This document shows positions 1-5,687 of a DNA stretch of 8,105 nt, in pieces. The DNA comes from an uncultured Slackia sp. (GTDB taxonomy: Bacteria > Actinomycetota > Coriobacteriia > Coriobacteriales > Eggerthellaceae), in assembly GCA_900553775.1 (NCBI GenBank), contig USEZ01000086.1, forward strand, positions 1-8,105, read 5' to 3'. Below the pieces are notes generated by a model that saw only the letters and a list, made by a program, of their open reading frames with translations, had not been told where the DNA came from and made no database searches. Numbering within the stretch: position 1 is the first letter of the stretch; every line of letters starts with the position of its first letter. Position numbers and translations under genes: made by a program.

Positions 1-600
1 ACCGACGTGGTAGACAATGGCGAGGAGGCCCTGGCTCTGGCGACGAAGAACCCCTACGACCTGTTCGTGCTCGATATCATGCTGCCCGGCATGGACGGCT
101 ACGAGCTGTGCCGCCGCCTGCGCGCGCGCACCAACGCGCCGGTGCTTTTCCTCTCCGCCCGCGACACCGAGCTCGACAAGGTGGTCGGCCTGGAAATCGG
201 CGGCGACGACTATCTGGCGAAGCCCTTCGGCGTGCGCGAGCTGATCGCCCGCGTGCGCGCGCTTCTGCGCCGCGGCTCCATGGATGCCGCCAACGATTCG
301 GGCGCGCTGAGCGCGGCGGGCATCACGCTCGACGAAGACCGCCACATCGCCGAAGGCGAGAACGGCCCGATCGACCTTACCCCGCGCGAGTTCGAGCTTT
401 TGGCCGCGCTCATGAAAGACGCAGGCAAGGTGGTCACGCGCGAAGACCTGCTGCGCGAGGCCTGGGGCTGGGAATACATCACGGAAACGAAGACGGTGGA
501 CACCCACATCAAGCGCCTGCGCGACAAGATATCGGCCGCGGGCTTCGACCCGGGCATCATCGAAACGGTGCGCGGCTACGGATACCGCCTGCGCGCCTAA
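1..600 (+). CDS. OmpR/PhoB-family response regulator (5' end outside window)
   Basis: This is the DNA-binding half of a two-component system: phosphorylated by its kinase, it would bind promoter DNA as a dimer. The reading frame is open from base 1, so the start and the N-terminal acidic pocket (about 30 residues) are missing. The receiver domain shows the phospho-acceptor Asp in LFVLDIMLPGMDG (codon 73-75), a Ser in VLFLSARD and the conserved Lys in YLAKPF (codon 220-222). The C-terminal winged helix runs from about base 325 to the stop. It carries the family landmarks DLTPREFELL, VVTREDLL, TVDTHIKRLRDKI and the closing VRGYGYRL. A GTG at base 7 falls inside the receiver domain and is not a credible start. 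The next gene on the same strand is a histidine kinase, its likely partner. The family is certain; the regulon cannot be read from the sequence. Confidence 0.95.
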   Translation, partial: TDVVDNGEEALALATKNPYDLFVLDIMLPGMDGYELCRRLRARTNAPVLFLSARDTELDKVVGLEIGGDDYLAKPFGVRELIARVRALLRRGSMDAANDSGALSAAGITLDEDRHIAEGENGPIDLTPREFELLAALMKDAGKVVTREDLLREAWGWEYITETKTVDTHIKRLRDKISAAGFDPGIIETVRGYGYRLRA

Positions 601-606
601 CGCACA

Positions 607-632
607 CGAAGCGCCCCGTCGAGGGCGCTTCG
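607..632 (+). terminator. Perfect GC-rich hairpin just after the response regulator
   Basis: CGAAGCGCCC (607-616) pairs perfectly with GGGCGCTTCG (623-632) around a 6-nt loop, beginning 6 nt after the regulator stop codon. No T-run follows, so it is not a textbook intrinsic terminator. It could be a weak or Rho-assisted terminator, or an mRNA-stabilising structure that lowers expression of the downstream kinase. Confidence 0.5.
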
Positions 633-822
633 CCGTTCAAGCCGCACGATGCCTCGGCCCGAGCCTGCGTCGTGCGATCTTCCCCGATGACGCCATCGGA
701 ACCGAAACCATGCGGCAGGCCCCTGCCCGGCGCATGTCGAACGGCCCGAAACGCATGGGCGTTCGCCACCTCGCGGCGCCGCTGCAGCGATGCCGCGCGC
801 ACGACCAAGGAACATCTCCCTC
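633..822. other. Gap between response regulator and kinase, no gene seen
   Basis: About 190 nt separate the hairpin from the kinase start. Open frames crossing the gap on both strands lack ribosome binding sites and any recognisable protein family, and look like high-GC shadows. A small hairpin occurs at 714-727 (GGCAG, loop of four, CTGCC). No convincing -35/-10 pair was found. The gap is unusual because regulator and kinase genes of this type usually overlap or nearly touch. Confidence 0.5.
807..811 (+). promoter_or_regulatory. Ribosome binding site favouring a TTG start for the kinase
   Basis: AAGGA at 807-811 lies 11 nt before an in-frame TTG at 823. The upstream ATG at 790 has no purine-rich Shine-Dalgarno sequence before it. 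It would also add the 11-residue extension MPRARPRNISL, which is not needed by the first membrane helix. Confidence 0.5.
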
Positions 823-1860
823 TTGAAACGACTCCAAACATACTTCTCCGTCCTCACCGCCATCTTCGCCATGGCATCGGCGCTGGTGATGCTGTTCATC
901 ATCGTATTCGCCGGGCTCGACCATCCCGTTTTCCTATTCTGGTGCATCTTCGCAGGCTGCACGTTCACCTTCGTGGTCAGCCTGGTCATCGGCCATTACA
1001 TGGCCGACCCGCTTTCAAGCCTGCACCGCAAGGCGAAAGCCGTGCTCGAAGGCGACACGCGCGTGACCATCGAGCCCGACGGCAAGCTCCACGAGGCCGA
1101 TTTGCTCGCCGACGATTTCGCCGCCCTCTGCGAACAGACGAAAACCAAGATGAGCGACCTTGCCGTGCAGCAAAAACGCCAGACCCGGTTCATCAGCGAC
1201 GTGGCCCACGAGCTGCGCACGCCGCTGACCGCCATTCGCGGCAACGCGGAAACGCTCATGGACCCCGATATGCCCCAGGAGCTGCGCGAACGTTTCTGCC
1301 ACACTATCATCAGCGAATCGGAGCGGCTTTCGCGCATGGCCAATGAGCTTTTGACGCTGCAGCACATCGAAGAAGGCACCGACCAGGTGATGATGCAGCG
1401 CGTGAACCTGCACGCCATCGCCGAGGATGTGGCCGACGCGCTCGGCCCGCTCGTGGAGGAACGCGGCGGCACGCTCGAGATCACGGGCGAGGCGCCCGAC
1501 GTCTTGGGCATTCCCGACCGCCTGCAGCAGGTCATATACAATCTGGTGGCGAACGCCTCCCGCTTCATCGGCGAGGGCGGGCATATCATCGTCAGGCTCG
1601 AAGGCCTGGCCGATCGCTCCGTCGTCAGCGTGCTCGACGACGGCCCTGGGTTCGGCAACGTCGACCCGAAGCTTCTCTTCACCCGTTTCTATCGCGGAGA
1701 CAACTCGCGCGCCCGCAACACGGGCGGCACGGGGCTGGGCCTCGCCATCGCCAAAAGCGTGGTAGACGCCCACGACGGCACGATCGAGGCCTTCAACCGC
1801 GCCGAGGGCGGGGCCGCCTTCATCGTGGCGCTCCCCAGCATCCACGAACACGTGCGATAA
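823..1860 (+). CDS. Membrane sensor histidine kinase with minimal external loop
   Basis: This is a 345-residue sensor kinase that would autophosphorylate on His and pass the phosphate to the regulator encoded just upstream. From the TTG start, two membrane helices (about 8-29 and 36-57) are joined by only about six residues. A HAMP-like linker follows, then the HisKA domain with phospho-acceptor H129 in FISDVAHELRTPLTAIRGN. The ATPase domain has the N box around N240 (YNLVANASRF), the G1 box DDGPGFG (272-278), the F box FTRFYRG and the G2 box GGTGLGLA (301-308). All catalytic motifs are intact. With no periplasmic sensor domain, it resembles intramembrane-sensing kinases that respond to envelope stress or partner membrane proteins. 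An alternative ATG start at 790 gives 356 residues. It lies 222 nt downstream of the regulator, so co-transcription is likely but not shown. Family is certain; the signal is unknown. Confidence 0.92.
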   Translation: MKRLQTYFSVLTAIFAMASALVMLFIIVFAGLDHPVFLFWCIFAGCTFTFVVSLVIGHYMADPLSSLHRKAKAVLEGDTRVTIEPDGKLHEADLLADDFAALCEQTKTKMSDLAVQQKRQTRFISDVAHELRTPLTAIRGNAETLMDPDMPQELRERFCHTIISESERLSRMANELLTLQHIEEGTDQVMMQRVNLHAIAEDVADALGPLVEERGGTLEITGEAPDVLGIPDRLQQVIYNLVANASRFIGEGGHIIVRLEGLADRSVVSVLDDGPGFGNVDPKLLFTRFYRGDNSRARNTGGTGLGLAIAKSVVDAHDGTIEAFNRAEGGAAFIVALPSIHEHVR

Positions 1861-1880
1861 GCCTTCCGGCACCAGACGGC

Positions 1881-1928
1881 TCGAAGGCCGGCCGTCGACG
1901 CCGTGAGGCGTTTGATGGCGGCCGATAG
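1881..1928 (+). pseudogene. Decayed 3' end of a LuxR-family regulator gene
   Basis: This stretch repeats the last codons and stop of the intact LuxR gene that ends at 5390. Bases 1895-1920 match 5356-5381 without a mismatch. After a single missing base (opposite C5382), 1921-1936 match 5383-5398. Weaker similarity reaches back to about 1881 (TCGAAG, also at 5340-5345) with a 2-nt deficit. In the ancestral frame it would encode DAVRRLMARR followed by TAG (1926-1928); the missing base breaks that frame. No other part of a LuxR gene is visible upstream, where the kinase ends at 1860. It is best read as a relic of a second regulator copy or the scar of a recombination between LuxR gene tails. The same-strand orientation makes it a direct repeat with the intact gene. 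Confidence 0.75.
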
Positions 1929-1942
1929 CGCGCGATACCGCA
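1895..1942 (+). repeat. Direct repeat, left copy (matches 5356-5404)
   Basis: This is the left member of a near-identical pair of about 48 nt. The pair differs by one indel and one substitution (A1937 versus G5399) before the copies diverge. The repeats lie about 3.46 kb apart in the same orientation and enclose the flavoprotein reductase gene and the LuxR gene. Confidence 0.85.
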
Positions 1943-1951
1943 TCTCGCGCG
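1929..1951 (+). terminator. Hairpin carried with the LuxR relic
   Basis: CGCGCGA (1929-1935) pairs with TCGCGCG (1945-1951) around a 9-nt loop. The intact LuxR gene has an equivalent 9-bp hairpin directly after its stop (5392-5418). The repeat therefore includes the trailing structure as well as coding sequence. It lacks a T-run. Confidence 0.5.
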
Positions 1952-1972
1952 ACATGACGCCGAGGCGAAAGA

Positions 1973-2013
1973 GCGAAGGCGGGCTTCGGGGAAAACCCCG
2001 AGCCCGCCTTCGC
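1973..2013. terminator. Strong bidirectional terminator hairpin
   Basis: A 12-bp arm (1973-1984 with 2002-2013) continues, past one bulged T at 1985, into a 6-bp arm (1986-1991 with 1996-2001) closed by an AAAA loop. On the minus strand the stem is followed by TCTTTCG, a partial U-tract, so it most likely ends the reductase transcript. It could also stop read-through from the kinase on the plus strand, where no T-run follows. It sits between two convergent genes. Confidence 0.8.
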
Positions 2014-2050
2014 GCACAGCGGCATTTCCATACGAAGACGCCGCCCGATT

Positions 2051-2077
2051 CGGCAGAAACGGCTTCGTGCTCTGCCG
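2051..2077 (-). other. Small hairpin just past the reductase stop codon
   Basis: CGGCAGA (2051-2057) pairs with TCTGCCG (2071-2077) around a 13-nt loop, 8 nt beyond the reductase stop on the minus strand. It has no T-run. It may protect the 3' end of the mRNA, or be chance in GC-rich DNA. Confidence 0.35.
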
Positions 2078-2085
2078 CAGAAATC

Positions 2086-3753
2086 TTACGACAGACGCTC
2101 CCCGAGCTTCGTGCCGCACAGATATCCCGAGGTGATCGTGTTCGCCATGCCGTAGCCGAAGCCGACATACGTATCGTTGTAGAGGTTGCCGCCCGCTTCG
2201 TTGCCGACCGCATACAAGCCTTCGATCGGCAGCTTCGCATCGTCGAGCACCTGATAATCGGCATTCACGAGCAGCCCGCCCCACGAGCAGAGGTTGTTCT
2301 CTTCGGCGATGATCGCGTAATACGGGCCTTCGCCGAGTTTTTTCAAATACGCGGCGGGCTTGCCGTACTGCTCGTCGACGCCCGCATCGCACGAAGCATC
2401 GTAAGAAGCAAGCTGGGCGACGAACGTGTCGACGTCCATGCCTGCGGCGCGGGCAAGGTCTTCGGGGGTATCGCCCTTGTAGCCGGCGCCGTCGTCGACC
2501 ATGCGCTCGAACACATCGCCGATTCCCTCCCAGGGGGTGTCGAGGTCGTAGACGGGCTTGTACTCGGGAGGCAGGCCGGGAGTGTAGTCGACGCCCAAAC
2601 CGGCAAGGCCTTCGGCCTCGAGCGTATCCATCATGGACTTCGACACGACAACGTAATGGAACGATCCCTGATACGCGCTCGAATTCGCAGCGGGAACCGC
2701 ATCGAGCACGAGCGATTCGCTGCGGAAGCGCTCGCCCGTCGACCCCACATTGAGCACATTGGCCACGTAGGATAGGATCATGGGGTATTTCGCGGGGAAA
2801 TCGTCGAACGATGCGAGCAACGAATCGGTCGCACGCGCCAACGTCTGGTGCAGCATCTGGCCGCCGAAATTCTGAGGCTTGCACGCGCCCGCATGCCACG
2901 CCATCTCGAGGCCTTCACCGATATTTTGAGGCAAGCCCGCGAAGACGCCCTTGAACCCGAACGCCTCCTTCACCATGGCCGCATTCGCTCCGTAACCGCC
3001 CGTGGCGATGACCACGGCGCGGGCATTCAGCTGCATGCCTCGGCCTTCGCCGTCGACGACGACCACGCCGCCGACCGAGCCGTCCTCGTTTTCGACCAGA
3101 CGCTTCGCGGTGGTTTCGAGAAGCAAGGCTCCTTCGGGCACGACGAATTCTTCCACCATGCGGTCGAAAAGCGGGCCGCGCTCATCGTAGTCGGGAAGCG
3201 CGGTGATATCGGCGCCCATGCCGAGATAGGTGAAATTCCATCCGAGTTCGGCCATCCAATCGACGGCGGCCGACGAGGAGTTGACCAGCTGGCGAATCGC
3301 CGCGGCATTCACGCGCCAGTGGGAATCGGCGATCCAATTCTGGATAATCGGCTCGGTGTCGGTAGAAGCGCCGGCCGCCTTGGCGAACGAGCTGTTCGGA
3401 ACCGAAGGCGCCCACGACTTCAGGCTGGCGCCGCCGAGATGGGAGGTTTTCTCCACAAGGGCGACCTTGAGGCCCGCCTGCGCGGCGCGCACCGCGGTAT
3501 TGGCGCCCGAGCAGCCGGCCCCTACGACCACGACGTCGTAATCCCGCGTTTCCCGGATGTCGATTTCTTCGGACGTATTGCCCGGCAGCGCGCTCGAAAG
3601 CCTGACGTCGAGCCTCGATTTCCAATCGTGCGCATCGGCGGTCGCGGCGGCTTTGCCGCCCTCGGGCGCAGACGGGGCGCACGATGCAAGCCCGCATGCC
3701 GCGAAAGCCCCTGCAAGCGCGGCGCCGACGAATCCTCTTCTTGAAACGGTCAT
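2086..3753 (-). CDS. Tat-exported FAD reductase, fumarate/urocanate reductase superfamily
   Basis: This is a 555-residue flavoprotein probably acting outside the cytoplasmic membrane as a terminal reductase or dehydrogenase for a small organic substrate. The N-terminus is a twin-arginine signal (SRRGFV at 4-9, then an Ala/Gly-rich helix) ending in a lipobox LASC with C25, so a Tat-exported lipoprotein is likely. The FAD fold follows: YDVVVVGAGCSG (GxGxxG, 78-83), E101 at the end of the second strand, ATGGYG (250-255), GERFRSE (340-346), CSWGGLLV (489-496) and the C-terminal FAD motif GLYAVGNEAGGN (512-523). There is no heme-binding CxxCH and no added FMN-binding domain, so electrons must come from a separate partner that is not encoded here. 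The His of the usual HxTxGG-type motif and the late Arg of GANRLGGN in dicarboxylate reductases are both absent; the latter region reads YNDTYVGFGYGMANT. The substrate is therefore probably not fumarate. The start is set by AGGAGG 7 nt upstream. It is transcribed divergently from a LuxR-type regulator. Family certain, substrate unknown. Confidence 0.9.
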   Translation of the reverse strand: MTVSRRGFVGAALAGAFAACGLASCAPSAPEGGKAAATADAHDWKSRLDVRLSSALPGNTSEEIDIRETRDYDVVVVGAGCSGANTAVRAAQAGLKVALVEKTSHLGGASLKSWAPSVPNSSFAKAAGASTDTEPIIQNWIADSHWRVNAAAIRQLVNSSSAAVDWMAELGWNFTYLGMGADITALPDYDERGPLFDRMVEEFVVPEGALLLETTAKRLVENEDGSVGGVVVVDGEGRGMQLNARAVVIATGGYGANAAMVKEAFGFKGVFAGLPQNIGEGLEMAWHAGACKPQNFGGQMLHQTLARATDSLLASFDDFPAKYPMILSYVANVLNVGSTGERFRSESLVLDAVPAANSSAYQGSFHYVVVSKSMMDTLEAEGLAGLGVDYTPGLPPEYKPVYDLDTPWEGIGDVFERMVDDGAGYKGDTPEDLARAAGMDVDTFVAQLASYDASCDAGVDEQYGKPAAYLKKLGEGPYYAIIAEENNLCSWGGLLVNADYQVLDDAKLPIEGLYAVGNEAGGNLYNDTYVGFGYGMANTITSGYLCGTKLGERLS

Positions 3754-3760
3754 GATGTCT

Positions 3761-3766
3761 CCTCCT
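3761..3766 (-). promoter_or_regulatory. Shine-Dalgarno sequence of the reductase
   Basis: On the minus strand this reads AGGAGG, a perfect anti-16S match, 7 nt before the ATG at 3753. It decides against the upstream in-frame start at 3792, which would add 13 residues ahead of the Tat signal. Confidence 0.85.
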
Positions 3767-3786
3767 GATGATGAAAACCCTCGCAC

Positions 3787-3803
3787 GAACAACGTCGTCG
3801 TTC
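3787..3803. promoter_or_regulatory. Candidate operator dyad in the divergent control region
   Basis: GAACAACGTCGTCGTTC is a 17-bp inverted repeat with a central T and one mismatched pair, leaving 7 of 8 arm positions matched. It lies 34 nt upstream of the reductase start and well upstream of the LuxR start. LuxR/FixJ-type HTH dimers usually bind short dyads of about this size, so this is a plausible site for the adjacent regulator. The assignment is inference. No convincing -35/-10 pair was recognised in the 185-nt region. Confidence 0.4.
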
Positions 3804-3838
3804 ATGGGAAATCATGGCTGCACCAGGCGTTTGACGAT

Positions 3839-3858
3839 AGACCCCGACGGTGGGGTTT
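3839..3858 (+). other. Short stem followed by T-run in the LuxR leader
   Basis: AGACCCC (3839-3845) can pair with GGGGTTT (3852-3858) around a 6-nt loop, with one G-U pair, and the right arm runs into TTTT (3856-3859). If the LuxR transcript begins upstream of it, this could be a weak attenuator. It could equally be a regulatory dyad or chance. TTGACG, resembling a -35 box, is at 3831-3836, but no matching -10 was seen at 16-18 nt. Confidence 0.3.
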
Positions 3859-3938
3859 TGCCCGTGCGCAAGCGCTATGCGAATCGCCGAAACGCGCGCT
3901 GTGATAGCCTTGTGGCCGACAAGGCGGAAAGGAGAGGC

Positions 3939-5390
3939 ATGAAGAACGATTCCATACGCATCATCATGGGCTTTTCGACGCTTTGCTGCGTGAACGTCGT
4001 CTGCTTCTTTCCCGACGCGCTTGCCCCCTGGGCTTCGACCGAATGGCTGCGGACCTACAACATGTACGCCCGCCCGGCAGAGTGCATCTCGCTTATAGCC
4101 ATCGCGGCGTTCGCGTTCAAGATTCCCCGGATAATCGGAGCGGCAGGCGTGGGAATAGGCTACGGAGCGCTTTTCTGCGGATTATGCGCCCCCGCCGTTT
4201 TGGGAAGCGCCGCGAACGCGCCCGCTTTCGCGGGCATGCTCTGCGGCATAGGGCTCGCCCCCACGATGATGTTCTGGTTCGCCTTTTTGACCAAGCTGCC
4301 GGAACGGCGGCAGGCCATCGCGCAAGGATGGCAGGCCCTCGTCGGCGAATGCCTTTTCTTGGCCGTCTCGTTCTTTTTCGACGCGGGCATCGCTCCTACA
4401 TGCATTTTGACCGCCGCATCGGCCGCATGCGCCCTGGGGGCGAACTCGGACGGGCTGTTTGCGGAAGACGGAGAAACGGCGTCTTCCGTCAGGACGTTTC
4501 TCAACCGCGGAAAGACGGAATGGCTCGCTTCTTGCGCAGGATATCTTATCGCCTCTTTGGTGTATGGAGCGCTCGTGGCTCTTTCGCGCGGAGCGGCGGG
4601 CGGGGCCGCCTCGGAAACGGCCTCCTCGATCGGCGCTCCGATCGGCGCGCTTTTCTTCATCATATGGGTGAAAGCCAGCAGGAATCGCGATTACGGCAAT
4701 GTTTCCGAATGGGTCGTCGCCGCATCGGCCGCCGCATGCCTTCTGCCCGACAGCATGACCGTGCTTCTCTTTTCGGCGTTCTTCCAAATAACGGGGCTTT
4801 TGCTCTTTTCTTTGTTCATCGACCGCCTTTCCACCATCCCGCGCGCGGCCGTGGCATGCATCGCGATCGCCTACGGCATTTCCCACCTGCTGTTTTTCTT
4901 CGGGCTTTACCTCCCCGGCGCGACCGGGGCGGCCGAAGGCGGGCAGGCCGCCTCGCAGAAGGCCGCATGGCTCGCCTGCGCCATCGGCGCGACGGCGTTC
5001 ATCGCGCGGACATGGCGGGCAAACGCACGCCGCGTCGAACTGGAAGACCGCTGCCGTTCCTACGAACGCGTCATCGAGGCGCAGCAAGGAGAAATCAAGC
5101 GTCGCGACGAGGAAAGCGCCTTATTGCGGGCGGCGGCGTTCGACGGCGGCGCCGATCGCGAATACGACACCGCCTGCAGGCTCATCGCGAAAGAACGCGG
5201 CCTGACGAAAAGGGAAACCGAGATTTTGCAGCTTCTCGTGCGCGGACGCGACGTCTCGTTCATATGCGACGAGCTCTATCTCGCCCGCAATACCGTCAAG
5301 GGGTACACGAAGCGCATCTACGCGAAGATGGACATCCATTCGAAGCAGGAAGCCATCGACGCCGTGAGGCGTTTGATGGCGCGCCGATAG
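3939..5390 (+). CDS. Membrane-anchored LuxR-type transcriptional regulator
   Basis: This is a 483-residue protein with about twelve hydrophobic helices in residues ~7-360, then a charged, probably coiled-coil linker (~364-400, RRVELEDRCRSYERVIEAQQ) and a C-terminal LuxR/GerE HTH (~420-478). The HTH carries LTKRETEILQLLVRG, the recognition region LARNTVKGYTKRIYAKM and the closing HSKQEAIDAVRRL. It has no receiver domain and no phospho-acceptor site. The architecture suggests direct sensing of a membrane-accessible or transported compound with transcriptional output; regulators of this shape are abundant in Eggerthellaceae and often sit beside reductase genes. The ATG at 3939 has AAAGGAG 4 nt upstream. 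An in-frame ATG at 3768 overlaps the reductase control region and has no ribosome site. The 185-nt divergent spacing makes the reductase its most likely target. Its last codons are repeated at 1895-1928. Confidence 0.9.
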   Translation: MKNDSIRIIMGFSTLCCVNVVCFFPDALAPWASTEWLRTYNMYARPAECISLIAIAAFAFKIPRIIGAAGVGIGYGALFCGLCAPAVLGSAANAPAFAGMLCGIGLAPTMMFWFAFLTKLPERRQAIAQGWQALVGECLFLAVSFFFDAGIAPTCILTAASAACALGANSDGLFAEDGETASSVRTFLNRGKTEWLASCAGYLIASLVYGALVALSRGAAGGAASETASSIGAPIGALFFIIWVKASRNRDYGNVSEWVVAASAAACLLPDSMTVLLFSAFFQITGLLLFSLFIDRLSTIPRAAVACIAIAYGISHLLFFFGLYLPGATGAAEGGQAASQKAAWLACAIGATAFIARTWRANARRVELEDRCRSYERVIEAQQGEIKRRDEESALLRAAAFDGGADREYDTACRLIAKERGLTKRETEILQLLVRGRDVSFICDELYLARNTVKGYTKRIYAKMDIHSKQEAIDAVRRLMARR

Positions 5391-5404
5391 CGCGCGATGC
5401 CGCA
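5356..5404 (+). repeat. Direct repeat, right copy (matches 1895-1942)
   Basis: This right-hand copy spans the last 11 codons of the LuxR gene, its TAG stop (5388-5390) and the first part of the trailing hairpin. It is the intact version: it carries C5382, which is missing from the left copy, and so keeps the frame. Confidence 0.85.
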
Positions 5405-5418
5405 CCCCCGCATCGCGC
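5392..5418 (+). terminator. Hairpin after the LuxR gene
   Basis: GCGCGATGC (5392-5400) pairs perfectly with GCATCGCGC (5410-5418) around a C-rich 9-nt loop, starting 2 nt after the stop. It lacks a T-run, so termination may be weak or Rho-assisted. A degenerate form is present in the relic at 1929-1951. Confidence 0.55.
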
Positions 5419-5439
5419 AGGCGCGAACGCCGGGCGGAA

Positions 5440-5495
5440 GCGGCCGGAGGGCGCGGCATGCCGTCGGGCGGATGGCCGCGATGCCCGCCGGCCGC
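5440..5495. other. Long imperfect GC-rich hairpin between LuxR and MFS genes
   Basis: GCGGCCGG (5440-5447) pairs with CCGGCCGC (5488-5495). After one A/G mismatch, GGGC (5449-5452) pairs with GCCC (5483-5486), and GCGGC (5453-5457) with GCCGC (5475-5479). This gives a 56-nt stem-loop with 17 paired positions and a small internal asymmetry. It could be a second terminator, an RNA processing site or a small RNA element. Open frames across this gap lack ribosome sites and family resemblance, so no gene is called in 5391-5687. Confidence 0.4.
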
Positions 5496-5634
5496 CAAGC
5501 GGAAACGAATCCCGTCGCCGCGCGCGGGCGGCGCGAGCGCTTCGGGCGCGCATCGCGCCGGGCCTTACGGCGCATTGCGGACATCGAAACCTGAAACTCG
5601 GCGTCGAAAGGCGACCGGAGCGCCGATAGGCCCG

Positions 5635-5640
5635 TATAAT
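5635..5640 (+). promoter_or_regulatory. Consensus -10 box upstream of the MFS gene
   Basis: TATAAT at 5635-5640 is a perfect sigma-70-type -10 in otherwise GC-rich DNA. It would place the transcript start near 5647, about 40 nt before the MFS start codon. The -35 region is poor (GCGACC at 5611-5616, 18-nt spacing). The 12-nt string GCCCGTATAATG recurs upstream of the acetyltransferase gene. Confidence 0.6.
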
Positions 5641-5687
5641 GACTCGCCGTCAACCGTACCGACCGCACGAACGTCAAGGAGCCGGAC

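Noticed and set aside
557..989. Minus-strand open frames across the regulator-kinase gap as a possible small gene
   Set aside because: No ribosome site, no recognisable fold and heavy overlap with coding sequence on the other strand.
108..1346. Long plus-strand open frame overlapping the regulator and kinase
   Set aside because: It runs in another frame of two well-supported genes, is extremely Arg/Pro/His-rich and has no family resemblance; it is a high-GC shadow.
1015..2031. Minus-strand open frame antisense to the kinase
   Set aside because: It is antisense to a gene with all kinase motifs; its resemblance to another antisense frame near 5121-5498 is only the LuxR-tail repeat read backwards.
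1903..2775. Plus-strand open frame antisense to the reductase, beginning in the LuxR relic
   Set aside because: Its first residues come from the relic and the rest is antisense to a certain gene; the frame crosses a strong terminator and has no ribosome site.
3983..5629. Long plus-strand open frame over the LuxR gene and the following gap
   Set aside because: Arg-rich shadow of the LuxR gene with no plausible ribosome site or domain.
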